From Thinopyrum elongatum (taxonomy: Eukaryota > Streptophyta > Magnoliopsida > Poales > Poaceae), in contig CM022297.1 in NCBI GenBank assembly GCA_011799875.1, forward strand, positions 537,761,135-537,825,134: a stretch of DNA of 64,000 bases. The letters are read 5' to 3'. The notes beneath the pieces were generated by a model that saw only the letters and a program-made list of their open reading frames with translations, was not told the DNA's origin and ran no database searches. A program made the translations under genes and the position numbers. Positions 53,976 through 63,623 of this stretch are shown here, one piece after another. Position 1 is the first letter of the stretch; each line of letters begins with the position of its first letter.

Positions 53976-54151
53976 ACCAAAAAGCGAATTATTCTATCCG
54001 GAACTTTGTTCCAAAACAACTTTGAAGAGCTTCGTAGCATCATACGCCTGTTACTTCCGGCTAATGATGAAGCCATGGATTTATTCAATACTTTGACAGA
54101 CAACGTGACATATAGAAGAATATATATAGATGAGATCAGGAAAAAAATTGG
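53743..54151. repeat. Inverted repeat, ~190-bp arms, 32-base loop
   Basis: Left arm 53743-53929, loop 53930-53961, right arm 53962-54151; about 80-85% identical by eye. Transcription through it on either strand would give a long imperfect hairpin RNA. Confidence 0.8.
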
Positions 54152-54196
54152 ATCAACTTGTGCACATCCATAATGGGGGCATTCTTGATAAATCTA
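53962..54196 (+). pseudogene. SNF2-family ATPase fragment (CLASSY-like), plus copy
   Basis: Plus-strand frame: A-E-I-H-T-K-K-R-I-I-L-S-G-T-L-F-Q-N-N-F, E-E-L-R-S-I-I-R-L-L-L-P-A-N-D-E-A-M, N-V-T-Y-R-R and D-E-I-R-K-K-I. After one frame slip it reads V-H-I-H-N-G-G-I-L-D-K-S. It is homologous to the same stretch of SNF2 as the minus copy but with different residues at several sites, so the arms are diverged paralogous copies rather than a fresh palindrome. Confidence 0.7.
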
Positions 54197-54410
54197 TGTC
54201 AAAAGTCAAACTTTGACATATGATCAAATATTGTTGCATATGTCAAAATTCAAACTTTGACATATGATCAAACTTTGACATATGATCAAATATTGCATAT
54301 GTCAAAATTCAAACTTTGACATATGATCAAACTTTGATATATGATCAAATGTTACATATGTCAAAATTCAAACTTTGACATATGATCAAACTTTGATATA
54401 TGTCCACCGC
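54196..54410. repeat. Tandem/inverted repeats of CAAACTTTGACATATGATCA
   Basis: Seven or more copies of CAAACTTTGACATATGATCAAA, alternating with CATATGTCAAAATT inverted halves, at ~17- and ~55-base periods. The CATATG core is self-complementary, so the block can form many small hairpins. Confidence 0.8.
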
Positions 54411-54534
54411 GATATAAAATGATACATAGATGACAACAATTCTTTATTAGAAAGCAAACCCGATATCCGACATATCTACATATCGTCCGATATATCTAGA
54501 CTTGTTTTTTCGATATATCTAGACTTGTTTTGGT

Positions 54535-54955
54535 TTGGGGTGGCTTCGACAACGCTTTTTCAGTCCCGTTTTGGGTGGACTCGAGAGTTTGGTCGGACGA
54601 GAGGGGGTTGATCGACGTCCCCCCTAATGTCGAAGTTATCGGGGATACGTTTCGAGAGAAAATACAACACTTGATATGTTTCGAATATATGAACATTTTA
54701 ACTTAGTAACTTATTAACGTTTCGAGAGAAAACTTTCTATTAACATCATTTTAACTTAGTAACTTAGTAACGTTATCGGGGAGGGGGTAGATCGACGCTC
54801 TATGCTCTACTTCGGCCTTGCTCTCACTTAACTATTCTATCCAGACGGAAGTTTCGAGAGAAAACTTTCTATTAACATCTCTCTCTCCCTCCTCATGCAT
54901 GTCCGACATCCCCCCCTCATGTCGAAGTTATCGGGGAGGGGGTAGATCGACAACG
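54535..54955. repeat. Dispersed repeat block (GATCGACGTCCCCCCT, CGAGAGAAAACTTTCTATTA)
   Basis: Repeats the GGTTTGGGGTGGC.. and GTTGATCGACGTCCCCCC words of 53330-53545. It also has three copies of GTTTCGAGAGAAAACTTTCTATTAACAT or parts of it. Non-coding. Confidence 0.65.
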
Positions 54956-54959
54956 ACTC

Positions 54960-55235
54960 CATACATACATACATGCAAAAAAATGCTATCCATCCATACA
55001 TACATAGCCACATACATACTTGGAAAAAATGCTATGAACAAAAAAATACATATAGCTAGCCACATATATGAAAAAAAACATATATATGAAAAAAAATGCT
55101 ATGAACAAAAAAATACATATACATCCATCCATACATACATAGCCACATACATACTTGAAAAAAAATGATATGAACAAAAAAATACATATAGCTAGCCACA
55201 TATATGAAAAAAACATATATATGAAAAAAATGCTA
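54960..55235. repeat. Two ~145-bp tandem units rich in ACATACATA and poly(A)
   Basis: Units with CATACATACATAGCCACATA, GCTATGAACAAAAAAATACA and ATATATGAAAAAAA start near 54985 and 55130. Short Tyr/Phe/Ile frames here are shadows of the repeat. Confidence 0.75.
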
Positions 55236-55239
55236 TGAA

Positions 55240-55645
55240 CAGAGCCGGGGCGGCGGCGGCTCACAGCGGGGGCGGCCGGCGAGGGAGACAGCGGGGGCGG
55301 CGAGGGCGTCGGCGACGGCGACGGTGGGGGCGGGCCGGGGCAAGGGCGTGGCCGGGCGCGCTCGGGGGTGGCGGACGGCGTGGGCGGCGGACGGCGTCGG
55401 CTTGGGGGCAGCTGTCGAGGGCGACGGCGGGGGCGGCGCGAGTGAGCCGGCGAGGGCGACGGTGGGGGCGGGCCGGGTCAGGGGCGCGGCCGGGCGCGCT
55501 CGGGGGCGGACGACGGCGACGGTGTGGGCAGCGGACGGCGTCGGCGTGGGCTCGGGGACGGGGCAGGGGCACGGGCGACGTCGACGCTGTCGGGGCAGCC
55601 TTGCAGCGTCGAGGAGGTCGGCGTCGTCGGGGGGAACTGCGAGAT
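55240..55645. other. GC-rich low-complexity block
   Basis: Arrays of GGCGGGGGCG, CGGCGACGG and GGGCGCG words. Both strands are open and give Gly/Arg/Ala or Pro/Ala/Arg strings; two ~120-base units are similar (GGTGGGGGCGGGCCGGG..GGCCGGGCGCGCTCGGG). It may be the GC-rich first exon of a minus-strand CACTA transcript, since TATATAACC lies just upstream on that strand (about 55673). Confidence 0.45.
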
Positions 55646-55684
55646 GAAAGTGAAAAATTCCCAAGTGTTGGTTATATACCCAAC

Positions 55685-55815
55685 CCTTTGGTCCCGGTTG
55701 GTGGCACGAACCGGGACCAAAGGTGGGCATTGGTCCCGGTTGGTGCCACGAACCGGGACCAAAGGGGTGCATTGGTCTCGGTTCGTGGCACCAACCGGGA
55801 CCAATGGCCTGCGCC
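55685..55815. repeat. Hairpin-forming CACTA-type GGTCCCGGTT repeats
   Basis: Three inverted pairs of GGTCCCGGTTxGTGxCACGAACCGGGACCA in a row, about 45 bases apart. These are the subterminal-type motifs of Triticeae CACTA elements, but here they sit inside the larger element. This suggests a second, nested or merged CACTA end. Confidence 0.8.
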
Positions 55816-56686
55816 TGGCACAGCCGTGGTGCGGTTGGATGTTTAGTCCCACCTCGCTAGCTGAGATGCTTCGGCACTTGTTTATAAGCGCGGCTGCGCC
55901 ATCTCTCTCGAACTCCTCTGAACTGCAGGCCTACGGGCCTAATCTCACACTACTATGCCTGCGGGCCTACTGGGCCTGCTGCGGGCCTGAATCCTGGCCC
56001 AACTAGCTGGGTTTCTAGTTGTATTCAGGCCGTGGTGGCCCAGTAGGCGGCATTTTTTCTTCTTCTGTTTTTTTGTTTTCTTTTTTGCTTTTTTTTGTTT
56101 CTACTTACAGCTAAATACTTATAGTTTTTCAGTGATTCTTTTTGCTTTTAGGTCACAAAAATTATAAACTTTCTGTTAGTGCCATTAGTTTTCAAATTTG
56201 AATAGTTTAAATTTGAATTCTTTTAAATTTGTGTGAATCACTAGTTTGTGAATAACTTTACTATAAAAATAGGATTTTGAGTGATTCTTTTTCCTGCTAT
56301 TTAATATTACTGTGTTTTATCATTTATATGCAATTGGTAATAATTTTAGGTTATTTTAAATATCTTGTTAATCAAAAACAATATTTGTGTATTTTAGTTT
56401 CTATTAAAGTTTCTAACAAAAAAATTCTTTATGAAAATTCTTTTTGCTATTAATGTTTTGAACAAAAAATACTTTGATAATTTTAGTTGCATAAATTTTA
56501 TATTATTTTAGTTTAAAAAATACTAGTGGTTTATAAAATCTTTTTAGTTGATTCCTTTTGCTATTAGAGTTTCATTAAAGTTTTCTAGTTCATTCTTTTT
56601 GCTATTAAAGTTTCATTAAAGTTTTCTAGTTCATTCTTTTTGCTATTAGAGTTTCATAAAAGTTTTCTAGTTCATTCTTTTTGTTA
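55816..56686. other. CACTA 3' flank of the transposase gene, AT-rich
   Basis: A TGGGCCTGCTGGGCC-rich stretch (55925-56040) gives way to an AT-rich tract. From 56530 there are four tandem copies of a ~40-base unit TTTTCTAGTTCATTCTTTTTGCTATTAxAGTTTCATTAAAG. No coding sequence. Confidence 0.6.
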
Positions 56687-58740
56687 TTAATTCATTCGTC
56701 GAACGTTTTCCGGTAGAAGCCCCCTCAATGCAACCGGAAGCAGTTGCGTCATAATCACGTAGCAGTCATGAGACTTTAGGTTCTGGAACTTTTTCTCTAC
56801 CATATTTATTGTTCCCTTTATATTCGGCGAGAAGCCAGAAGGGAACCTTCATACTGAGCAGGCATTCAAAGAAGATTTTCATCTCTTCTTTGGTAAGAGC
56901 GTAGCTGGCAGGACCTTCATACTGCTTTGGAGGCATGCCGTCTTTTTCGTGCACACGTTGCTGGTCCTCCCGTGCCTCCGGTGTATTTTTTGTCTTCCCA
57001 TACACGCCCAAGAAGCCTAGCAGGTTCACGCAAAGATTCTTCGTCACATGCATCACATTGATTGCAGAGCGGACCTCTAGGTCTTTCCAATAGGGTAGGT
57101 CCCAAAAAATATTTCTTCTTTCACATGGGTGCGCGTCCCTCAACGTCATTCAGAACAGATAGTCCGTCGGGACCCTTTCCAAAGATTACTTGTAAATCAT
57201 TGACCATAGCAAGTATGTGATCACTAGTACGGACGGCGGGCTTCTTCCGGTGATCTGCCTCGCCTTTGAAATGCTTGCCTTTCTTTCGACATTGATGGTT
57301 GGTCGGAAGAAATCGACGATGCCCCAGGTACACATTCTTCATTCATTTGTCCAAATATATACTTTCGGTGTCATCTAAACAGTGTTTGCATGTGTGGTAT
57401 CCCTTATTTGTCTGTCCTGAAAGGTTACTGAGAGCAAACCAATCATTGATGGTTACAAACAGCAACACATGTAGGTCAAATACCTGCTGTTTGTGCTCAT
57501 CCCACACACGTACACCGTTTCCATTCCACAGCTGTAAAAGTTCTTCAACTAATGGCCTTAGGTACACATCAATGTCGTTGCCGGGTTGCTTAGGGCCTTG
57601 GATGAGAACTGGCATCATAATGAACTTTGGCTTCATGAACAGCCAAGGAGAAAGGTTATAGATACATAGAGTCACGGGCCAGGTGCTATGATTGCTGCTC
57701 TGCTCCCCAAAAGAATTAATGCCATCCGCGCTTAAACCAAACCATACGTTCTTTGCGTCACCTGCAAAGTCCCCCCACTTTCTCTTGATTTTTCTCTACT
57801 GCGACCCGTCAGCGGGTGCTCTCAACTTCCCGTCTTTCTTACGGTGCTCTTTGTGCCATCGCATCAACTTGGCATGCTCTTTGTTTCTGAACAGACGTTT
57901 CAACCGTGGTATTATAGGAGCATACCACATCACCATGGCAGGGACCCTCTTCCTGGGGCGCTTGCCGTCAACATCACCAGGGTCATCTCGTCTAATCTTA
58001 TACCGCAATGCACCGCATACCGGGCATGCGTTCAAATCCTCGTACGCACTGCGGTAGAGGATGCAGTCATTAGGGCATGCATGTATCTTCTGCACCTCCA
58101 ATCCTAGAGGACATACAACCTTCTTTGCTGCGTACGTACTGTCGGGCAATTCGTTATCCTTTGGAAGCTTCTTCTTCAATATTTTCAGTAGCTTCTCAAA
58201 TCCTTTGTCAGGTACACCATTCTCTGCCTTTCACTGCAGCAATTTCAGTGTGGTACCTAGCTTTGTGTTGCCATCTTCGCAATTGGGGTACAACCCTTTT
58301 TTGTGATCCTCTAACATACGATCGAACTTCAACTTCTCCTTTTCACTTTCGCATTGTCTCTTTGCATCAAGAATGACCCGGCGAAGATCATCATCGGGCA
58401 CATCATCTGGTTCCTCTTGATCTCCAGCTTCCCCCGTTGCAGCATCATCGTATTCAGGGGGCACATAGTTGTCATCATCCTCTTCTTCTTCGTTGTCTTC
58501 CATCATAACCCCTCTTTCTCCGTGCTTGGTCCAAACATTATAGTGTGGCATGAAACCCTTATAAAGCAGGTGGGTGTGAAGAATTTTCCGGTCAGAGTAA
58601 GACTTCGTATTCCCACATATAGGGCATGGACAACACATAAAACCATTCTGCTTGTTTGCCTCAGTCACTTCGAGAAAATTATGCACGCCCTTAATGTACT
58701 CGGAGGTGCGTCTGTTACCGTACATCCATTGCCGGTTCAT
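56687..58740 (-). pseudogene. TNP2-type CACTA transposase, decayed and 3'-truncated
   Basis: Starts M-N-R-Q-W-M-Y at 58740 with the transposase-associated zinc region (C-C-P-C-P-I-C-G-N-T). It continues through A-C-P-V-C-G-A-L-R-Y-K, G-L-S-A-D-G-I-N-S-F-G (probable first catalytic Asp), L-F-V-T-I-N-D-W-F-A (second Asp region), G-Y-H-T-C-K-H-C and N-V-M-H-V-T-K-N-L-C. Frame stops lie after K-L-L-Q, D-G-S-Q, Y-L-D-K and G-R-A-P-M, mostly where Trp is expected. A frame slip near 56828 leads into K-F-Q-N-L-K-S-H-D-C and the frame ends at P-E-N-V-R-R-M-N-stop, before the normal C-terminus. The family catalyses cut-and-paste transposition; this copy is not functional. Confidence 0.85.
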
Positions 58741-58912
58741 CTGCGTGCATTATATATAATTAAGTGTGTCAAAAACCATTACAGAACATCATGAATACAG
58801 AAGTGACCAAATTAATAGAAGTTCATCATCACATTAAAACCAAAGTACATACATAGTTCTCATTGAACAACATATAGCTCTCCAGAGCATCTAATTAAAT
58901 CATACATTGAAA

Positions 58913-59590
58913 CTATGTTAAACATTTTAATGCAACAACAAATGCAATCATAATCGCAACTAAGGTAACAATTGATCCAACGGCATAATGATACCAAGCC
59001 TCGGTATGAATGGCATATTTTCTAATCTTTCTAATCTTCAAGCGCATTGCATTCATCTTGATCTTGTGATCATCGACGACATTTGCAACATGCAACTCCA
59101 ATATCATCTTCTCCTCCTCAATTTTTTTTAATTTTTCCTTCAAATAATTGTTTTCTTTTTCAACTAAATTTAACCTCTCGACAATAGGGTCGGTTGGAAT
59201 TTCCGGTTCACATACCTCCTAGATAAAAAAATCTATGTCACGTTGGTCGGCATAATTGTCATAAACACTAAAGGAACTAAATAATTATAAAAGATAATAT
59301 ATACCACATCCGAATCATAGACATGACGCGGGCCGACGGAGGCGGATACCAAAACCATCGCACTATATAATAACAAACAATAATAAAAGTAAGAAAATTA
59401 CACAAGTATCTATCTAAATCATACAAGTAAGAACTTTTTTCTTTTAGAAAGAAGATAAGAATAAGAGGCTCACCACGGTGGTGCCGGCGACCAGATCGGC
59501 GCGGGCGATCAACGGCGGTGAGGACGGGGACGGGACAGGATTGACCGCCAAACCTAGACAAATCTTGACGAAAATGAAGTTTGGACAAGG
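58913..59590 (-). pseudogene. Small CACTA-encoded coiled-coil/transmembrane protein
   Basis: The terminal exon (about 59255-58913) reads D-Q-R-D-I-D-F-F-I, a TAG, then E-V-C-E-P-E-I-P-T-D-P-I-V-E-R-L-N. A coiled coil follows (L-K-E-K-L-K-K-I-E-E-E-K-M-I-L-E-L-H-V), then a basic helix and a hydrophobic segment Y-A-V-G-S-I-V-T-L-V-A-I-M-I-A-F-V-V-A-L ending K-C-L-T-stop. Upstream pieces with GT donors at about 59468 and 59310 are probable earlier exons, but starts are uncertain. I recognise this arrangement from other Triticeae CACTA elements. Function is unknown; a membrane-anchored coiled coil is what the sequence shows. Confidence 0.6.
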
Positions 59591-59830
59591 AGCTTCGAGA
59601 GGAGAAATCTTAAGTGTGGCTCGGGCATTTCATCGAACACCTCATCTCTACTCCTAACGTCTGACTTGGTGAATAGTATCCACGGTTTATTTTCGTCCGT
59701 TTTATTTCGCTGGTTTTTTTTCGTCTCCCTTCCCACCCCCACCCCACCACCACGCGCACACCCAAAAAAACCCGTCCTCTTCCACCTCTCGACCCACACC
59801 AGATAGGGTTTTCGTCCGCCGCCGCCGCTC

Positions 59831-60725
59831 CCCTTCGGGTTCGCCGTCGACATCATCCTCTTCAACGTCGCCCTCAAGTCGCTCCGCATGGTCGACTCAG
59901 GCGTGCCGCTCGCCAACATCACCTACTCCACCCTCATCACCGCCGCCCGCCGTTGCCGCCAGTTCGCCAAGGGCGTCGAGTGGTTCGAGCGCATGTACTT
60001 CCCCGGCAGCGGCGTGCTCTCGGACGAGGTTACCTACCCCGCCGTCCTCGACGTAGGCGCAACTCCGCATGAAGGAGGAGGTGCTCGCGCTCTTCGATCG
60101 CGCCCGCCGCAGCGGCTGGAAGCCCGACCACGTCGCCTTCACAGTGCTCACCAAGATGTTCGGCGAGGCCGGCGACTACGACGGCATCCAGTTCGTCTTC
60201 AAGAAGATGCGGGAGGTCGGCATCAAGCCCTAAATCTTCGTCTACAACGCTTTGCTCGAGGCGATCGGCAAGACCGGCAAGCTGGGGCTGGCCCGCAGCC
60301 TGTTCGAGGAAATGTTCGCCGAGGGGGTCGAGCCCAACGGGCGCACACGCACCGCGGTGGCCAAGATCTACTGCCGGGCACGCTGGGGACGCGACATGCT
60401 CCAGCTCTGGGACCAGATGCGCGACAAGAAGATCCCCGCCCACAGCATCCTCTGCAACACGCATGTGCGCCGACGTGGGGCTGGTGGCCGAGGCCGAGCA
60501 GTTCTTCGAGGAGATGAAGAACCTGGACCTCATCGACGTCCCGAAGCTGGACAAGTGGAGCTACACGGCCATGATCAACATCTATGGGAGCATCAAGGGC
60601 GCCAACCGCGCACTCCAGCTGTTTGTGGAAATGCTACAGAGCGGCATAGAGGCCAACATAATGAGCTACACCATCGTGATCCAGTGCCTCGGCAAGGCGA
60701 ACAGGATACAGGACGCTGTTCTTTG
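59831..60725 (+). pseudogene. Pentatricopeptide-repeat (P-class PPR) pseudogene fragment
   Basis: About eight consecutive ~35-residue PPR units: T-Y-S-T-L-I-T-A-A-R-R-C, V-A-F-T-V-L-T-K-M-F-G-E-A-G-D, F-V-Y-N-A-L-L-E-A-I-G-K-T-G-K, W-S-Y-T-A-M-I-N-I-Y-G, M-S-Y-T-I-V-I-Q-C-L-G-K. Breaks: frame slip near 60050, TAA after G-I-K-P at 60231, frame slip near 60460. No N-terminal transit region and no C-terminus (similarity ends after R-I-Q-D-A-V). The pattern resembles the chloroplast PPR-SMR proteins (SOT1/PPR53 group), which stabilise organelle RNAs; that assignment is tentative. GC-rich codon use is typical of grass PPR genes. Confidence 0.75.
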
Positions 60726-61078
60726 CAACCGCATCTGGGTCATAGATTTACATTCTCACGTGCACACGCGCCACTTCCTACCGCTACCTTCCTCGCCGGC
60801 GGTGGAAGCCGCCGCATTTTCCGGATTAGGGGAGACTGGCCGCAGCTCGACCGCGCCTTTGCCACGGCTGAGGGGAGCGAAAGCCACATCGCCGCGCTCC
60901 CGGCCACGGGCCACAGCCTGCGGGTCTTCGTCCGTCAGGGGCTGGACGCTTTTGCTACTCCATTCCTTGTGCGAACACATCGACACAGATTAGCGCTCGA
61001 CTGTGCCACCAAGTTCAAATCAAGGGCTGCAAGATTCCATCACGAGTCTTGGTGTGGTGGTCTTAGTCTTAGATTGTA
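60726..61078 (+). pseudogene. Unidentified coding-like tail after the PPR fragment
   Basis: GC-rich, stop-free in one frame to a TAA at 61077 (G-D-W-P-Q-L-D-R-A-F-A-T-A-E-G, A-T-G-H-S-L-R-V-F-V-R-Q-G-L-D). It is not PPR and I do not recognise it. It could be a piece of a second gene fused to the PPR fragment, or chance GC-rich frame. Confidence 0.3.
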
Positions 61079-62791
61079 AAGCCCGGTTTGGGATTTTGCT
61101 ACAACTGCTCATTCAGTGAGGATTCTGATCAAAGACGATCAGAAGGAAAAAGGACTTTGCCCAAGTAACTCTAGCTGGTTATATTGACACACTATATGAA
61201 TGTAACGCCATACAGAGGCATGTTTCATGTGTGGCAGAGGTAAGGTTCTATTAGTGTTCTCCTGATCTTTAGCCTCGCAGTCTGCACCTCTCCAAGAATG
61301 AAACTGATTCATGTCTTCTTATATTCTTCTGTAAAGCACTTACATAAAAACAATGTAATGTCCCTTTCAGATGAGGAAAAAAAAGACAAAAAAGTGTAAA
61401 TGACCCTTTTAGATGATTGTCAGGTTTATTTTACTTTGTTATGTTTCCACTCTTTTTGCAACTGCATTTCGGAATATGTGGTTTTTGTAGCTCAACTTCT
61501 ACAACCTACGATTGTTGTCTCCGGATCCTCAACACAACACCTACGCTTCTCATTAACATCGCAGCAACTGGGCTCATTGGGTCATTCCTCTGAGCGATCA
61601 TTCCCTCTACTGAAATTTGTTGTATCCTTCATAAGTGGGTGCTAGCCTAAGAAATAATTTATTGAGTCACATCAGTTCAGCAGTCTTGCGAAATAGTATA
61701 GTGAACAAGAAGCTTGCATCTTTTTATTTGATCATTATTTCATTGGCGTTGTCCCTATTAGGCCAAGTCGAAGCACTGACTGATGAACATCAGGTCACCT
61801 TTTATAGGGTCTCTAATTTTTTTTGTAATCTGTAGTATGGTAGGTACAAGAAAGAAGTGGCAGAGGATCTGCAATTGTGCCATGGTAAAATATACTGATG
61901 TTGGCGTTTCTGTTCAAGATCATATGATTGTTTACCCATTTGGTCCATTGCACCATGGTATAATAACATTCACTTTTAAAAAGATCATCCTAGAGCCTCA
62001 TGGTCTCACGTGATGGCCGTGGCAACGGAGGGGGTATGTATACATTTTTTTATAAGGAATCACATGATGTTGAAATTCGTGAAGAAGAACAAGGAGGCTT
62101 CTGTAAGTAGTGTGCTACTGCTTTAGGATATACATGTAAAGAAAACACTCTGGATTGTGGTTCTAACAAGTTGAGATTTTTGTTGTCATGTTGGGACAAT
62201 CCTGGTCTTGTTTAGTTTTTGTAACTGATGATGATCTTACGGTTTGAGCCTGGAGCGACATGATTGTTCTTTGAGAATGACGATCTGCAACTCACTATAT
62301 GAAAGCATGTGTACTCGGATATTGATCTAGGCTCAGTGGCAGGAGCACAGCAATAGACTGAGTTCCAACACACAAAGTCCGCAACTTTTTGAATCTTGAC
62401 ACTAGCGGACGAGGCTCTGATCATATCTGAACCTGCTTGCTCTTCATCAAAAGATAGTTTCTTGCTTCCTATTGATCTCTTTATATAGCCTTTTTTTCTT
62501 GCTTCCTAATTTGTATTCATCTTCTCTATTTTTGGAAGAGGTACAACGGTTATTGATGCACTGTGTTCTATTTCTGACCCAACAATTCTAAAATGCAAGA
62601 ATAACAATAAAGAAGTCTTGAATGATCGTTCTATTCCAGGCATTCTTAGTCCCTTAGTTTGTAATGCATGTGGTGAAGAGTTTGGGGGCTGTTTGAGCCA
62701 TCCTCGTAGGGTATTTTGTAATGCATGTAGCTTAGTTTTAATATGTTAACTAATGTACCTACTTACAGTGATATTCTGACTCAGATTACAG
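61079..62791. other. AT-rich, intron-like sequence
   Basis: No domain-bearing ORF on either strand. Pyrimidine tracts and GTAAG/CAG words are frequent, so it may be intronic or 3' flank of the broken MADS-box gene. I looked for MADS-domain, exon 2 and exon 3 sequence and did not find them. Confidence 0.35.
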
Positions 62792-62891
62792 AAATTTGCT
62801 TGGCGAAGGCCTTGGGTCACTTGGCATCAAAGAGCTCGAGTTGCTTGAAAAACAACTTGATTCATCCTCAAGGTACATAAGATCCACAAGA
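62792..62891 (+). pseudogene. MADS-box K-domain exon 4 (SEPALLATA-like)
   Basis: Preceded by TTACAG and exactly 100 bases long, the standard size of MIKC exon 4. It encodes [21 protein letters not shown] then [14 protein letters not shown]-x-L-G-x-L-x-x-K-E-L-E-x-L-E-K-Q is the K-box signature, closest in my memory to grass SEP3-type genes (OsMADS7/8). The donor reads CTAATT in place of GTAATT, so splicing is probably lost. Confidence 0.8.
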
Positions 62892-63445
62892 CTAATTGAT
62901 TGCTTTCCATATAATCATGATTTAGAATATAGGAGCACTAGCTCTTTCATTATCTATAGAAAACAGTACAAATTGTTCCTTTGTACTGCCTGTTTCTACT
63001 CTGTTAAATAATCATAGGCAATATTATGCTGCTAGATGCAGGGATTCATGATCACTTTTGACCAGTGTTGTAGGTAGATTACACCTATTTTTGTCTTGCT
63101 TTGTTTTTAAGTAAAGTTGATTAGGGTGTGTGTCCTGTTCAAGCAATAAGCAAAATGGAGTCTCCTCATGCTGCAAATATAGCCCAGTTTTTGTTCAATG
63201 GACAGAACACATCTCAGGTTAATGAGCTTTCTCTGTACACTACATCTCAATTGAACTATATGCAGTTTTCAGCTTGACGTCTCTGATTTAACGTCATTAT
63301 TCTAGGACTGGAAAATGTTGCATTAGAGATATTGATTCCGTAATGCAATGCATCATATGTCCTACAAACCAGGAATAATTTGGCTGTGTCGGCCCGGCCT
63401 CGATATGTTACAACACAAAAATGTTGATAATTTTCATGATTGCAG
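62892..63445. other. Sequence between MADS exons 4 and 5, with an exon-like patch
   Basis: 554 bases. At about 63140-63222 a frame gives V-Q-A-I-S-K-M-E-S-P-H-A-A-N-I-A-Q-F and L-F-N-G-Q-N-T-S-Q and stops at a CAG|GTTAAT donor-like site. I do not recognise it and it has no place in a MADS gene, so it may be another captured exon or chance. Confidence 0.3.
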
Positions 63446-63487
63446 ACACGACATATGCTTCATCATCTCACTGATCTCTAGAGGAAG
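63446..63487 (+). pseudogene. MADS-box exon 5 with a premature stop
   Basis: Between TTGCAG and GTATGC, exactly 42 bases as in MIKC genes. It reads T-R-H-M-L-H-H-L-T-D-L, TAG, R-K, against the expected L-T-D-L-Q-R pattern. The stop is a CAG-to-TAG change. Confidence 0.75.
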
Positions 63488-63601
63488 GTATGCTCTTAAG
63501 AAAATAAATTTTATTATAATATGTATTCATAAATTTTCTCACACAAATTTGTTCAGATCTAAAATTGACTATTCCTAACAGCGCACTGAATAATTTTGCA
63601 G

Positions 63602-63623
63602 GAAGAGATCTTGTGTGAAAAAT
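63602..63623 (+). pseudogene. MADS-box exon 6 remnant
   Basis: After TTTGCAG, E-E-I-L-C-E-K then a donor-like GTAAGT after 22 bases. The normal exon is 42 bases with the pattern E-x-M-L-C-E-A, so about half is missing or it has been shortened by a new donor. Confidence 0.5.

Larger units (their letters stand above)
47065..59645 (-). mobile_element. CACTA (En/Spm-type) DNA transposon, one end kept
   Basis: The left terminus CACTAGTAGAAAAAGGCCC at 47065 follows CAT. It is trailed by subterminal copies of CCCCGGTTC..GAACCGGGACTAAA. On the minus strand the gene order from the right is: small coiled-coil/TM gene (about 59590-58913), TNP2 transposase (58740-56687), and an ULP1-protease gene (53222-47623). 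The right end stops near 59645 after CATTTCATCGAACACCTCAT without a matching terminal repeat, so that end is truncated. More than one CACTA copy could be merged here, because 55680-56690 looks like terminal-region sequence. Confidence 0.8.

Noticed and set aside
55233..55846. Overlapping 203- and 179-codon frames
   Set aside because: GC-rich repeat composition and CACTA hairpin motifs; no recognisable domain.
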